Positions 34,354-44,384 of a stretch of DNA of 64,000 bases are shown here, piece after piece. Source of the DNA: JBDTSW01 sp963807385 (GTDB lineage Bacteria > Actinomycetota > Thermoleophilia > Solirubrobacterales > 70-9); contig CAWEBQ010000003.1 of NCBI GenBank assembly GCA_963807385.1, positions 744,001-808,000 on the forward strand, given 5' to 3'. Both the position numbers and the translations under genes were made by a program. Below the pieces are notes generated by a model, which did not search any database, was not told where the DNA came from, and was given only the letters and a program-made list of their open reading frames with translations. Positions within the stretch are counted from its first letter, which is position 1. The number at the start of each line of letters is the position of its first letter.

Positions 34354-36492
34354 TCACGCCTCCGCCTCGATCACCAGACGGCGAAGGGGCTTCGGCGCCC
34401 ACCAGTTACGATCGCCGAGCAGCGCCATCAGCGAGGGAACCAGCATCGCTCGCACGATTGTCGAGTCGATCAGCACGGCTACCGCCAAGCCGAAGCCGCT
34501 CTCCTTAACTCCGATCAGGCTGCCGCTTACCAGCGCGCCCATCGCGACTGCAAACAGCAGCGCCGCAGAGCTGATCAGCCGGCCTGTTCGCTCGAGCCCG
34601 AGCGCAACCGCCTCAGCGTTCGACTCGCCCCCGTCGTGCAGCTCGCGGATGCGGCTGAGGCTGAAGACGCCGTAGTCGGTCGAGAGCCCGAAGCCCGTTA
34701 TCACGACGATCACCGCGACTCCGATCGAGATCCCACCGGGGCTCGTAAAGCCGAACGCGCCCTCGAGATTCCCGTCCTGGAAGACCAGCCTCATCAGTCC
34801 GAGGGTGGCGCCGAGCGTGAGAACGTTCATCACCAGTGCCTTCAGCGGCAGGAGCAGCGAGCCGGTCATCACGAACAGGGCAGACACCGTGGTCGCGATC
34901 AGAATCGCCGCCGCGAGCGGTAGCTTGCTGAGGACGCTTTCCTCCTCGTCGATCTCGCTGGCCGCCAGGCCGCCGACGCGAACCTCGGCCACCGGCGGTG
35001 ATTCCAGCGCCCGCACCTCGCCGATCAGCTCCCGCGTCCGCGGACTCGCCCGTCCGACGGCGCTGAACACGTCCATTCTCACCACGTTCCCGAATCGAAC
35101 GAGCGGTGGAACCACCTCGACCCCTTCGAGCGCCGACGCGTCTTTGCGGTACTTCACGGCCCAGGGCGCCGGCGGGCTGCCCGGCGGATCCTCGGTGACC
35201 CACTGAGTGATGATCGGATATTGGGAATCGGGCGTGAACTCGGCCGCGAGCTTGCGATCAACGGCCCCCGCCGACTGCTCGTCCGGAAGCAGGCTCGCGT
35301 CATCGGGGACAAACCTGATCCCCAATGCGGGCAGGGCCAGGACGATCAGTACCGCCGCCGAGGAGACGGCGATCGTGGCAGGGTGCCGCATGACCCAGTG
35401 CGAGAACCGGTACCAGCGACCATGGGCGTCCGGTATCGCCGTCGCCCGAGCCGAGCGCTGCAACCAGCTCGGCGCCAGCGCGTTGACGCGCTCGCCGAGC
35501 AGTGACAGCAACGCCGGGAGGATGAAGAGCGCGCCGAGCGCGCACAGGAGGGTGACCGCGATGCCGCTGATCCCGACCGAGCGCAAAAGCTGCTGCGGGA
35601 AGACCAACAGGCTCGCCATCGCACCGGCGACCGTGACAGCACTGAAGATGACCGCACGCCCGGACGTGGACAGCGTGCGATGAAGCGCCTCGGGTACCTG
35701 CACCCCCCGGGCCAGCTCCTCGCGGAAGCGCGAGACTATGAACAGGGAGTAGTCGATCGCCAAACCGAGGCCGAGGGCGGTGATCACGTTGGTCGCGGTG
35801 ACCGTGACCGGAACCACCTCGTGGATCGCTCGCATTGCGGCCAGGGCGCCGACGACCGCGACTCCGCCCAGGATCAGCGGGAGCGTCGCGGCGACCAGGC
35901 TCCGGAAGAACAGCAGGGAGAGCACCAGCAGCAGCGGAAAGGCGAACAGCTCGGCCCGTTGCAGGTCCTTCTCGGATTGCTCGGCGATCTGTTCGTCGGC
36001 GATCACCACCCCGCCTAGCTCCACGTCATCTTGGCCCGCGAACTCCTCTTCCACCGCCGGGGCGATGTCGTCGCTGTTGGCCTGGGCGTCGACTTCCGCG
36101 ACCGCGAAGGCGCTCTGGCCGTCGAGGGCGATCAGCGGCCTCTTTGGCGCATACGGGCTGGTCACTCGCTCGACTCCTTCGACCCGTTTGAGCGCGGAGA
36201 CGACCTCAGCGACCCGCTCGCGGCCGTAGGGGGACAGCGCCGGAACGCTGACGAGGGCGATCACCGTCCCGTCGCTGCGGACCCCGGTGACGTCCTCGAG
36301 CGCCTTGCTCGCCTGGGCGCTGTCGGTGTTGGAATCCTCGAATTCGTAGGGATCGAGAGCGTCGAAGGCCGTCATCCCGAGCGGCGCCGCCAGCAGGATC
36401 GCCACACCGCAAACGAGGAGGACGCGTTTGGGCGCGTGGATCGCGATGCCTGCCATCCGTGCGGCTAGCGGCTCTCTCCCCTCCGGAGCCAT
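34354..36492 (-). CDS. MmpL/RND-superfamily transporter
   Basis: 712 residues. Two halves each with a large outer loop and six helices. The conserved Asp-Tyr pairs of MmpL proteins appear in GLAIDYSLFIVSRFREE and in the second half GLSTDYGVFSLSRIREL. The N-terminus has a single helix (LLVCGVAILLAAPLGM) followed by a periplasmic domain. Such proteins export lipids or siderophores using proton-motive force. Its substrate is unknown. It lies 37 bases from the divergent membrane protein gene at 36530. Confidence 0.92.
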   Translation of the reverse strand: MAPEGREPLAARMAGIAIHAPKRVLLVCGVAILLAAPLGMTAFDALDPYEFEDSNTDSAQASKALEDVTGVRSDGTVIALVSVPALSPYGRERVAEVVSALKRVEGVERVTSPYAPKRPLIALDGQSAFAVAEVDAQANSDDIAPAVEEEFAGQDDVELGGVVIADEQIAEQSEKDLQRAELFAFPLLLVLSLLFFRSLVAATLPLILGGVAVVGALAAMRAIHEVVPVTVTATNVITALGLGLAIDYSLFIVSRFREELARGVQVPEALHRTLSTSGRAVIFSAVTVAGAMASLLVFPQQLLRSVGISGIAVTLLCALGALFILPALLSLLGERVNALAPSWLQRSARATAIPDAHGRWYRFSHWVMRHPATIAVSSAAVLIVLALPALGIRFVPDDASLLPDEQSAGAVDRKLAAEFTPDSQYPIITQWVTEDPPGSPPAPWAVKYRKDASALEGVEVVPPLVRFGNVVRMDVFSAVGRASPRTRELIGEVRALESPPVAEVRVGGLAASEIDEEESVLSKLPLAAAILIATTVSALFVMTGSLLLPLKALVMNVLTLGATLGLMRLVFQDGNLEGAFGFTSPGGISIGVAVIVVITGFGLSTDYGVFSLSRIRELHDGGESNAEAVALGLERTGRLISSAALLFAVAMGALVSGSLIGVKESGFGLAVAVLIDSTIVRAMLVPSLMALLGDRNWWAPKPLRRLVIEAEA

Positions 36493-36529
36493 CGCTGCGG
36501 CAGTCTATCCGCGATAATCCGCCCGGCTC

Positions 36530-37369
36530 ATGACCTCCGGCTCAGAGCCCGATCCGATGCTGCCCCAGGTCCGCGCCGGGATTGCGGTGCTGTTGGCGCT
36601 CGCGATAGCCAATGGAGCCTTCCTCTACTTTCTTCCCGGTCGGGCCGAGCCCGACTACGCGTGGGCGATCGCGTTGCCGGTGAGCGCGGCGTTCATGGGG
36701 GCGGGCTACCTGGCCGGCACCGTCGCCACGGGGCTTGGCACCTTCGCCGCGCGGTATTGGCGATCCGTCCGCGCGCTGGTACCGGCCTTCTGCGTGCTCG
36801 GGTTGACTCTGCTCGCGGCGACCCTGATAGACGCCGAGCAGTTCCGCTGGGACTACTTCCCCACCTGGGTGTGGACGATCGTCTACGCCGCGCTTCCCCC
36901 TGCGGCCGTGTACTTCTGGATCCTTCAGGAGCGTGTCGCCGGTGAGCAGCCCGAGCGCGACGTACGGCTGTCGTCGCTCTGGGCGCCGGCAGTGCTGGTG
37001 GGCGTGATCCTCGGGGTCGTCGGCCTCGCCCTCTTCGCAGCGCCGGACTCGCTCCTCGAGGAGTGGCCGTGGGACATCACCCCATTGCTCGCACGCGTAT
37101 TCGGGGGCTGGTACCTGCTAGCCGCCACCACCCTGATCTTCTCGGCTGCGAGCGTCCGTCGCGCGCACGAGATGCCGATTCCCTTCGCGACGGTGGCGAC
37201 CTGGTGCCTCCTGATCGTGTTGCTGCCACTGCTCTACTCGGACACCGTGCGCACCAGTGGCATCGGCTTCTGGGGATTCGTAGGAATCCACGCCATTGTG
37301 CTGGCCGGCTGCACGTTCGCGGTCGTGCGCAGCGCCGCCCTGATGCGGGTCGACGGCGCGCGGCTCTAG
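36530..37369 (+). CDS. Multi-spanning membrane protein of unknown function
   Basis: 279 residues with about eight hydrophobic helices. Recognisable only by its own relative: the protein at 37366-38190 has the same layout, including a WPW or EEWPWDIT-type segment between helices and a WTWIVY-like Trp-rich region. No catalytic motif can be seen. The stop overlaps that of the converging paralogue by four bases. Confidence 0.7.
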   Translation: MTSGSEPDPMLPQVRAGIAVLLALAIANGAFLYFLPGRAEPDYAWAIALPVSAAFMGAGYLAGTVATGLGTFAARYWRSVRALVPAFCVLGLTLLAATLIDAEQFRWDYFPTWVWTIVYAALPPAAVYFWILQERVAGEQPERDVRLSSLWAPAVLVGVILGVVGLALFAAPDSLLEEWPWDITPLLARVFGGWYLLAATTLIFSAASVRRAHEMPIPFATVATWCLLIVLLPLLYSDTVRTSGIGFWGFVGIHAIVLAGCTFAVVRSAALMRVDGARL

Positions 37370-38190
37370 GCTGCCGCCGGCGCGCCTCGGGATCGCATCA
37401 TGAGCGCAAGACCCGAGATCAGGATCACCGCGAAGGCGCCGACCCATACCCAGGTGCCGAGCGCAGCCCAGTCGACCGTGTGCTCTTCGCGATCGGCGAG
37501 CACCAGGCCGAGAATCGCGAAGGCGCCCACCACGACCTGCACCAGGCCGACCAGCAGCACCTCAGTGGCCGCTGCAACCCGGGCGATCGCCAGCGCTGCC
37601 ACCCCCAGGGTGATGATGATCGCGCTGTAGAGGCGGGCGTGGAAGACGTCCACCTCCCACGGCCAGAAGTCGATGAAGGTCTCCGGCGCCACCAGCAGGC
37701 CGACGCCGTAGGCGATAAAGAGTGTCGCGGTGACGAGGAGATACGTGCGCCAGGCAGGCGGAGTCGGCAGCGGATTGGCGGGCGGGAGGTGGCGGAAGCG
37801 CAGGTATGCGTAGATCGAGCCGGCCGGGATCAGCACGTAGAGCACGAACCAGATCCACGTCCCCGGGTTCGCCGAGTCGAAGCGATCGGCGTAAAACAGC
37901 GTCACCACGAGCACCAGGCTCGTGAACACGGACACCATCAGCAGGGCCACCCGCCCCGGCGCCCATCGGAAAGAGGTCTGCCAGAAGAGCACCGCCGCCA
38001 ACGACGCCAGGTAGACGGCGCCGATGAAGCGGATGTTGAAGGGCCCGCTCTCCCACGGCAGCTCCTCCAGCCCCGTCGAGGGGAAGAAGAAGGGAACGAT
38101 GCCCGCAACCGCGAGTACGACGGCCTCGACACCGATCAGCGCACGTAGGGCCGGCGGCAGAGCAGGGTTGGCTGGGTGAGTCCGCGTCAT
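37366..38190 (-). CDS. Multi-spanning membrane protein, paralogue of the 36530 gene
   Basis: 274 residues with about eight hydrophobic helices. FWPWEVDVFHARLYSA parallels EEWPWDITPLLARVFGG in the gene at 36530, and GTWIWFVLYVLIPAGSIY parallels the TWVWTIVYAALPPAAVYF segment there. The two genes converge with a four-base overlap. Function unknown. Confidence 0.7.
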   Translation of the reverse strand: MTRTHPANPALPPALRALIGVEAVVLAVAGIVPFFFPSTGLEELPWESGPFNIRFIGAVYLASLAAVLFWQTSFRWAPGRVALLMVSVFTSLVLVVTLFYADRFDSANPGTWIWFVLYVLIPAGSIYAYLRFRHLPPANPLPTPPAWRTYLLVTATLFIAYGVGLLVAPETFIDFWPWEVDVFHARLYSAIIITLGVAALAIARVAAATEVLLVGLVQVVVGAFAILGLVLADREEHTVDWAALGTWVWVGAFAVILISGLALMMRSRGAPAAA

Positions 38191-38620
38191 GTGCGGGAGG
38201 AGATCGTATTTCTTCTCCGGCTCGTCCCGAGGCGGTACGCGGATTCGCCCTAGGCCACGCCGCTCTCAGCAACCGGATGACGGGCGACCGTGCACCGTTG
38301 CGCGGCGAAGTCTGGGACGTCCTGCACGAAGAGTGTCTGCTCTTCACCGACGAGGGATTCCATGATGCGGTCGCAGCCTTCCCAGAAGCTCGTACGTGTT
38401 CGATGTCAAGGGTCTGCGCGGCGAGCCCGGTTTTTGCTCACGCGCTGAGGGAGTTCTGCACCGAGATCTACGCATAGGCGCGTTCCCGTTAGCTAGGTGC
38501 TCACGGACACCAGCGGCAAACAACCAACCATGAGATGGAGCCAGCCGGGCTCGAACGGGCGACCTTTTGGGTGGGATGCGAGGTGCCCCTCGAAGCCGTA
38601 GGGCTGGGCGAGTAGGCGCT
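38191..38620. other. 430-base gap without a convincing gene
   Basis: A possible 66-residue reading frame at 38277-38477 (+) begins MTGDRAPLRGEVWDVLHEE but shows no clear family. At 38536-38609 (- strand) lies a 74-base stretch that resembles a tRNA (loop TTCGAGC, end CTCCA), but the acceptor and T stems do not pair properly. I see no promoter or other feature. Confidence 0.4.
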
Positions 38621-40468
38621 TCAGCCGACGCGCGCCTGCCGCGCCACCGGCAGCGTCAGCGTGACGCCGCCGATTGTCGCGGTCGAGGCGAAGTTGTCAC
38701 GCCGCAGGTAACTCGAGTCGTCCTGCAGAACCTCGAGCAGGATCTGGTGCCCGCTGCGAAAGCGCCAGGAGTTACCGAACATCTCGTATGCGGCCACGTC
38801 TCCGAGGGGATCGGGTGAGACGGCCCGGTAGGCGCCGCGGTCCACCAGCGTCCAGGTGCCGCCGGGGGCGACATCCCAGAGGCGGCTGTTGAGCTCGATG
38901 TCGGGGGTGGCCGCGCTGTAGTCGATCCGCAGCCGCGGCAGACCGGCGCTCGTGAACGCCCGCTCGACCGGCGCCGTGTAGGTGGCGACGCCCGGCGGAG
39001 CGGGCGCGCTGGATCGAATGCACCCGCGCCCCGTCTGAGAGAGGATCACCGGATCGAGCTGGGGCCCGCGCGGGTCGTTGAGCGGCGAGGTGGTCTGCTG
39101 GGTGCCGCCGAACTCGAAGTGGCGCTCGATAGGGTGCAGCCCGGCCCAGCTCCGGGCCCTCAGGACCGGGCCGAAGTTCGCTGGGTCGCAGTCGGTGACC
39201 GCCGAGGAAACACCGAGCCTGGGTCTGGGCCCGCGGCCGTGGAGGTAGTGGTCGAGCATCCGAGTGCCGAGCACGTGGAAGTGGCGCAGATCGGGGACCT
39301 TGACCTGGGCGGTTAGGTGCTCGAAGTCGCCGAAGTACATGCCGATCGGGTAGCCGGGGTCGGCGGCGCGTAGCTCGCGGTACATCCGCAGCGGCTCGAT
39401 CGCGCTGAAGATCGGATCGGTCCAGCCCTGCGCGGCGAGCACCGGAATCCGCCGCACGCGGTCCCGATCGAGCGCCCGGAAGAATCCGTCCTGGTAGAAG
39501 GCCGAGCGCCGCTCGGTCAGCTCGCGCTTCGCCGTCGGAGTGATCGGGTCGCTGGGGTTGTCATAGGGCTCCCCGGCGTTGAAGCGGGCGAGCCAGGAGA
39601 TGACCTCCGGGGTGAACTTGGTCCCGGCGGTGGCGAGGAATCCGTCGACGAGCGTCTGCTTGCCGACCCCGAACGTCGCCGCGGCGGTCGTCCGGTCAAC
39701 GCCCGAGGAGAGGTGGTGGCCGCTCGGCGCCAGCGAGTAGAGCAGGTCGGTCCATGTGTACTGCGGCACCGCCGCCGCCAGCTTCAGCACCCTCCCGGCA
39801 GGGCTGAGCCAGGTGCCGAAGCCGGGCGCCCCCTCGCCACGGGTGGTGAGCAGAAGCCACGCCTGCCCGCCGCCGTAGGAGCTTCCCAGCACCCCGATGC
39901 GGCGCGGCCTGATCCGAGCCAGCGGCTCGGAGCTGGCGCGGTCGTCGGCGAGCAGGCCGGTGAGGTAGCGAGTGTCCTCGACCTCGAGGTCCTTGCTCGC
40001 CAGCCCGATCTCGCCGCTCGAGTCCCCGTTGCCGCGGGCGCTGTAGTTGAGCACCGCGTAGCCACGCGAGGCGAACCAGACGTTGTTCCAGCGCACCGTC
40101 TTGTACTCGACCCCTGCCCTGTCGGGTCCCCGCCCTCGCCGGGTCTCGCTCATGTACTCGGTCTTGGAGTTGAGGAAGCCGTGCAGGAAGACGACGAGCG
40201 GCAGGCGGCGGCCATCGGTGCGTGCCGGCAGCGTCAGCGTCGCATCCAGCGCCGTGCCGTCGAAGCTCTCGATCATGCCGCTGCAGATCCGGTATTCGAC
40301 CCGGCGCGAGGGCTCGGCCTCGGTGCTCTGGCGCTCTTCGCAGCCGGCCTTCAGCCCGGCGAGCGGGTCGGGGGCGGCGACGGCGGGCTGCGCTGAGCCG
40401 AGCGCCGACGCCGACACGAGCGCCCCAAGCGCCAGCGAGAGCTCGATGCGGGTGCCGCCGATGCGCAC
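38621..40468 (-). CDS. Secreted CocE/NonD-type alpha/beta hydrolase
   Basis: 615 residues. Signal peptide about 7-32 (ELSLALGALVSASALGSAQPAVAA). The alpha/beta hydrolase core has VVFLHGFLNSKTEY and the nucleophile elbow VLGSSYGGGQ, a Ser in GxSxGG. A later EHLTA His/Glu region and the beta-sandwich C-terminus (LNSRLWDV, GHQILLEVLQDDSSY) match the S15 X-Pro dipeptidyl-peptidase/CocE class. It cleaves an ester or a peptide outside the cell. Divergent from the subtilase at 40531. Confidence 0.85.
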   Translation of the reverse strand: MRIGGTRIELSLALGALVSASALGSAQPAVAAPDPLAGLKAGCEERQSTEAEPSRRVEYRICSGMIESFDGTALDATLTLPARTDGRRLPLVVFLHGFLNSKTEYMSETRRGRGPDRAGVEYKTVRWNNVWFASRGYAVLNYSARGNGDSSGEIGLASKDLEVEDTRYLTGLLADDRASSEPLARIRPRRIGVLGSSYGGGQAWLLLTTRGEGAPGFGTWLSPAGRVLKLAAAVPQYTWTDLLYSLAPSGHHLSSGVDRTTAAATFGVGKQTLVDGFLATAGTKFTPEVISWLARFNAGEPYDNPSDPITPTAKRELTERRSAFYQDGFFRALDRDRVRRIPVLAAQGWTDPIFSAIEPLRMYRELRAADPGYPIGMYFGDFEHLTAQVKVPDLRHFHVLGTRMLDHYLHGRGPRPRLGVSSAVTDCDPANFGPVLRARSWAGLHPIERHFEFGGTQQTTSPLNDPRGPQLDPVILSQTGRGCIRSSAPAPPGVATYTAPVERAFTSAGLPRLRIDYSAATPDIELNSRLWDVAPGGTWTLVDRGAYRAVSPDPLGDVAAYEMFGNSWRFRSGHQILLEVLQDDSSYLRRDNFASTATIGGVTLTLPVARQARVG

Positions 40469-40530
40469 CGCGAAAGCGTAGGCGAGATGCGACCGGCGCC
40501 ACCCCGGTTCCCCGGCGCTACGGTGGGCCG

Positions 40531-43500
40531 GTGAGCGGCAAAACGGTCAGGCGAGGGCGGATCGCGATCACCACGACGGTGGCCCTGCTCGCCGGTGCCA
40601 CGGGCGCCCTGGCCGCGTTCCCCGCGGACCCTCCGAACGATCCCCTCTACGACGCCAACCCGCTGCCCAACTTCGCCAACGAGCAGTGGGACCTGGCCAG
40701 CCCGGCGGCGGGCTTCGACCGCGGGATCTCGGCCGATCGCGCCTGGGCCCTGACCACCGGCAAGGGAGCGACGGTCGCCGACATCGACGTCGGGGTTGAC
40801 TTCGACCAGCCCGACCTGAGCGGCCGCTGGTACGAGAGTCCCGGCGAGAGGGGCCCGCGCTCCAATAACGGAATCGACGACGACGGCAACGGCTTCGTCG
40901 ACGACTGGCGCGGGTGGGACTTCTACGACGGGGACGGCGACGCCACCTCCGACACCGCCAACGGCCATGGGACCAACGTCGCCGGCGTGCTCGGCGCCGG
41001 CGCCGACAACGGCATCTCGGTCGCCGGGATCGCGCCGGACGCCCGCATCCTCGCCCTCCGCACCTCCGACAACATCCTCCACCGCGGCTCGCGGCTGGCC
41101 GAGGCGATGGTCTACGCGGTCGATCAGGGCGCCGACGCGCTCAGCATGAGCCTCGGAGCCGACTCCTTCCCGAAGGCGCTGCGCCGCGCCGCCGAGTACG
41201 CCTACCGCAAGGGCGCCGTGACCGCCGTCGCCTCCGGCAACGAGTTTCACTTCCACCACCACTACCCGCAGTCGCACGATCATGTGCTCGCGGTCGGCGG
41301 CGTCAACCCCGACACCGGCGACCTGCGCGCCACGAACCCCAACCTGGCCCCGGTCGCGACCGACTTCACCGTCCACGCCTCCTATGCGGACTACGGCCCG
41401 CACCTCGACGTCGTCGCCCCCACCCAGGTCCCCACCGTTAACTTCGGCGGCGGCGATCAGCTCAACTGGTCGGGGACCTCGGCCGCGACCCCACACGTCG
41501 CCGCCGTGGCGACGCTGGTCGCCGCCCGCGCGAAGGACGTCGGGCTCGATCTACGCCCCGGCGAGGCGCTCGAGATCATCCGGATGAGCGCCGACGATCT
41601 CGACGACCCCGCCAACGGCTACGCCCCCGGCTGGGATCTGCTCTCGGGCTGGGGCCGCGTCAACGCCTATGAGGCGGTGCGAATGGTGCGCCGCCGCCGC
41701 CTGCCGCCGGTGCCCGACATCCACAGCCCCGGCTGGTACCGGCCCTTCGCGGGCGCCGCCGCGGAGGCGATTCAGGTGAAAGCGAGGATCGCCGGTCGCT
41801 CGGCCACGCAATGGACGATCGAGATCGGCGAGGGCGAGGAGCCGGCCTCATGGCAGGAGGTCGCCTCCGGCAACGCCGGCGCCAGCGGCGACCGTGTCGG
41901 CACAACGCTGAGCGAGCTCGCCGCGGGCGGCTACACGCTGCGGATGTCGGCCACCGACGCCGACGGCAACGTTGGCGAGGACCGCGCCTTCTTCGAGGTC
42001 CTGCCTAGTGCGCAGCGGGTCCATCGCGGGTATCCGCGGCACCTGGGCACCTCGGGCGATGCCTCGCCGCAACTCGCCCAGCTCGATGGCCGCGGCGGCA
42101 AGGAGATCGTCCTTGCCACCGCCGACGGGGCGCTTCGCGTCTACTCCGCTCGCAGCGGAAACCAGCTCCGGGGCTGGCCGCAGCGGATGAGGCGCGCGGC
42201 GGGCTCCGGGCCTGCGGCCCGGCGGATCGGGACGATCCGCAGTGGCCTTGTGGCGACGCCGGCGATCGGGGATATCGCCCGCGGGCCCGGTCCCGAGGTG
42301 GTGGCCGCGGGACTCGATGGGCGCCTTTATGCCTACAGCCGCCGAGGCCGTCTGCTCGACGGCTTCCCGTTCCGGATCAAGCTCCACGGCACCGCCTCCG
42401 ACGGGAGGCTCGACTCGTCGATCTACGCCAGCCCGGCGCTCGCCGACCTGCGCGGCGGCCCGAAGCTGGAGGCTGTCTTCGGCGCGACCGATCAGCGGAT
42501 CTACGCCGTCAACGGGCATGGCCGCAACGTCCGCGGCTGGCCGGTGCGCGCCCGTGATGAGGCGGGCGGCGCCGACGTCACCAAGATCTTCTCCTCGCCC
42601 GCGATCGGCGACATCGACGGGGACGGCTCGCCGGACGTGGTCGAGGGCACCGGCGAGGCCTACGGCGCGACTCCCTCGACCAGCGGCCGCGTCTACGCCT
42701 TCGACGCCAGCGGCGAGCCCTTGCCCGGCTGGCCGGTGTCGCCGCCGGCGCTGGCCGCAGACTCGATCCCGCTTGCCGGGGAGGGCGTGCCGGTATCCCC
42801 CTCGCTCGCCGACACCGACGGCGACGGGGACGACGAGGTCGCTGTCGCCGCCTTCACCGGCCAGCCAGAGCTATACGACGGTGACGGCACCCGGCTCGGC
42901 GGTGCCGGCGGCCAGAGCCGCTTCCAGATCGCCGGCAGGGGGGCGCTGTCTCCGGCCGACGCCCCGGGCGCGCTGGCGCTCGGCGCCAACGGCGCCTTCG
43001 GCCGCACCGCGCCCGGTGGGCCGCTGCGCTTCTTCGGCGGCATCGTCGATGACCGTCTGGTCCAGGCCCAGTTTCAGCCCGCGACCCCGATCGCCTTCGA
43101 GCACCTGCTGGGCGGCTGGGATGCCGCATCCGGTGCCTGGCTCAACGCCTTCCCGATTCCCACCGAGGGGTGGGAGATCGTCAGCTCGCCAGCGCTCGCT
43201 GACGTCGACGGCGATGGCGCGGCGGAGGTCATCAACGGCACCAGCGGCAACGTCCTCCACGCCTTCAAGCCGAACGGAAGCGAGCCGCCGGGCTGGCCCA
43301 AGCAGACTGGCGGCTGGCTGCTCGCCTCGCCGGCGGTCGGCGACGTCGACGGCGATCACCGCAACGAGGTAGTGGCCGTCACCCGCGACGGCTACCTGTT
43401 GGTCTGGGATACGCCGGCAAAAGCATCTGCTAGCCAGTGGCCGAGCTTCCGCCACGACGCCCGGAACACGGGTCGTCACGGGCCGCCCCTGGAACCCTGA
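40531..43500 (+). CDS. Secreted S8 subtilisin-like protease with FG-GAP repeats
   Basis: 989 residues from a GTG at 40531. Signal peptide about 8-29. The S8 triad is complete: Asp86 in VADIDVGVD (a slightly unusual DVGVD in place of DTGVD), His146 in NGHGTNVAG and Ser317 in SGTSAATPHVA, with the oxyanion Asn237 in ASGNEF. After about residue 510 come FG-GAP/VCBS repeats (DIDGDGSPDV, DTDGDGDDEV, DVDGDGAAEV, DVDGDHRNEV) that probably form a propeller. It shares this feature with the ASPIC-type proteins in the window. Confidence 0.9.
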   Translation: MSGKTVRRGRIAITTTVALLAGATGALAAFPADPPNDPLYDANPLPNFANEQWDLASPAAGFDRGISADRAWALTTGKGATVADIDVGVDFDQPDLSGRWYESPGERGPRSNNGIDDDGNGFVDDWRGWDFYDGDGDATSDTANGHGTNVAGVLGAGADNGISVAGIAPDARILALRTSDNILHRGSRLAEAMVYAVDQGADALSMSLGADSFPKALRRAAEYAYRKGAVTAVASGNEFHFHHHYPQSHDHVLAVGGVNPDTGDLRATNPNLAPVATDFTVHASYADYGPHLDVVAPTQVPTVNFGGGDQLNWSGTSAATPHVAAVATLVAARAKDVGLDLRPGEALEIIRMSADDLDDPANGYAPGWDLLSGWGRVNAYEAVRMVRRRRLPPVPDIHSPGWYRPFAGAAAEAIQVKARIAGRSATQWTIEIGEGEEPASWQEVASGNAGASGDRVGTTLSELAAGGYTLRMSATDADGNVGEDRAFFEVLPSAQRVHRGYPRHLGTSGDASPQLAQLDGRGGKEIVLATADGALRVYSARSGNQLRGWPQRMRRAAGSGPAARRIGTIRSGLVATPAIGDIARGPGPEVVAAGLDGRLYAYSRRGRLLDGFPFRIKLHGTASDGRLDSSIYASPALADLRGGPKLEAVFGATDQRIYAVNGHGRNVRGWPVRARDEAGGADVTKIFSSPAIGDIDGDGSPDVVEGTGEAYGATPSTSGRVYAFDASGEPLPGWPVSPPALAADSIPLAGEGVPVSPSLADTDGDGDDEVAVAAFTGQPELYDGDGTRLGGAGGQSRFQIAGRGALSPADAPGALALGANGAFGRTAPGGPLRFFGGIVDDRLVQAQFQPATPIAFEHLLGGWDAASGAWLNAFPIPTEGWEIVSSPALADVDGDGAAEVINGTSGNVLHAFKPNGSEPPGWPKQTGGWLLASPAVGDVDGDHRNEVVAVTRDGYLLVWDTPAKASASQWPSFRHDARNTGRHGPPLEP

Positions 43501-43520
43501 CGCGGGTGTAGGTTGGGACC

Positions 43521-44315
43521 GTGAAGGTCGTGCGGGCGTGCGGGCTCGAGATCGCCTACAGGCGCGTCGGCGAGGGGCCGCCCCTGGTGTTCGTGCACGG
43601 CGCCGCCGGGGATGGCCGCGTGTGGCAGCCGCAGCTCGCCGCCTTGGCCGACGAATTCACGGTCGTCGCCTGGGACGAGCCGGGGGCGGGCCGCTCATCG
43701 GATGTGCCGGCGGATTTCGACCTCGCGGACTACGCGGGCTGCCTTGCAGCTCTGATCGAGGGGCTCGCGCTCGGCCCTGCCCACGTCGCTGGCATCTCCT
43801 GGGGCGGCACCGTCGTCCAGGAGCTTTACCGTCACCATCCCCGGCTCGTCGCGACGCTGATCCTCATCGATACCTACGCCGGCTGGAAGGGGTCGCTGCC
43901 CGAGGAGGAGGTGCGTGCCCGGGTCGCGGGTGCGCATCAGATGCTCGCAGCGCCCGCCGACGAGTTCGATCCCACCCTTCCCGGGCTGTTCGCCGGCGAC
44001 CCGCCGGCCGAGTTCGTCCCGCTGCTTGAGGAGATCGCTGCCGACGTCCGCCCTGCGAGCCTCAAAACGCAGCTATTGGTGATGGCGCAGGCCGACCAGC
44101 GCGAAATGCTGCCTGGCATCGCCGTGCCCACCTTGCTGATCTGGGGCGAGCTCGACGCGCGTTCGCCGCTCAGCGTCGCACGCCAGTTCGAGGAGTCGAT
44201 CCCGGACACGAAGCTCGTCGTGATCCCCGGCTCCGGTCACGTCAGCAACCTCGAGCGGCCCGAGCAGGTCAACGAGGCCGTGCGTGAGTTCTGTCGCGCC
44301 CACCCACCGGGCTAG
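43521..44315 (+). CDS. Alpha/beta hydrolase
   Basis: 264 residues from a GTG at 43521. LVFVHGAAGDGRVW (oxyanion loop), DEPGAGRSS, nucleophile elbow GISWGG (Ser about 94), TLLIWGELDARSPL (Asp) and GSGHVSNLERPE (His) complete the catalytic triad. The family includes esterases, peroxidases and C-C hydrolases; no specific substrate can be proposed. It follows the subtilase by 20 bases and may be co-transcribed. Confidence 0.9.
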   Translation: MKVVRACGLEIAYRRVGEGPPLVFVHGAAGDGRVWQPQLAALADEFTVVAWDEPGAGRSSDVPADFDLADYAGCLAALIEGLALGPAHVAGISWGGTVVQELYRHHPRLVATLILIDTYAGWKGSLPEEEVRARVAGAHQMLAAPADEFDPTLPGLFAGDPPAEFVPLLEEIAADVRPASLKTQLLVMAQADQREMLPGIAVPTLLIWGELDARSPLSVARQFEESIPDTKLVVIPGSGHVSNLERPEQVNEAVREFCRAHPPG

Positions 44316-44384
44316 ACCTGAAGGCCGTAAGGTCGGTCTCGGGTAGGCGAAGGGGAACGCTTCGGCGGCGGACGGCGCCCTGGC

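Noticed and set aside
38277..38477. Small gene of 66 codons
   Set aside because: A weak resemblance to a toxin-like GEVW start is not enough; no ribosome site, no partner gene, no family pattern. Kept only as a note in the gap entry.
38536..38609. A tRNA on the - strand
   Set aside because: The 74-base length, TTCGAGC loop and CTCCA end are suggestive, but the acceptor stem pairs at only a few positions, the T-stem has a C-C mismatch and there is no sound anticodon arm. At most a decayed tRNA or an integration scar.
40531..43500. Repeats in the subtilase as a possible CRISPR array
   Set aside because: The repeats are protein-level FG-GAP loops with varied DNA and no constant spacer-repeat pattern. 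I saw no CRISPR array anywhere in the window.
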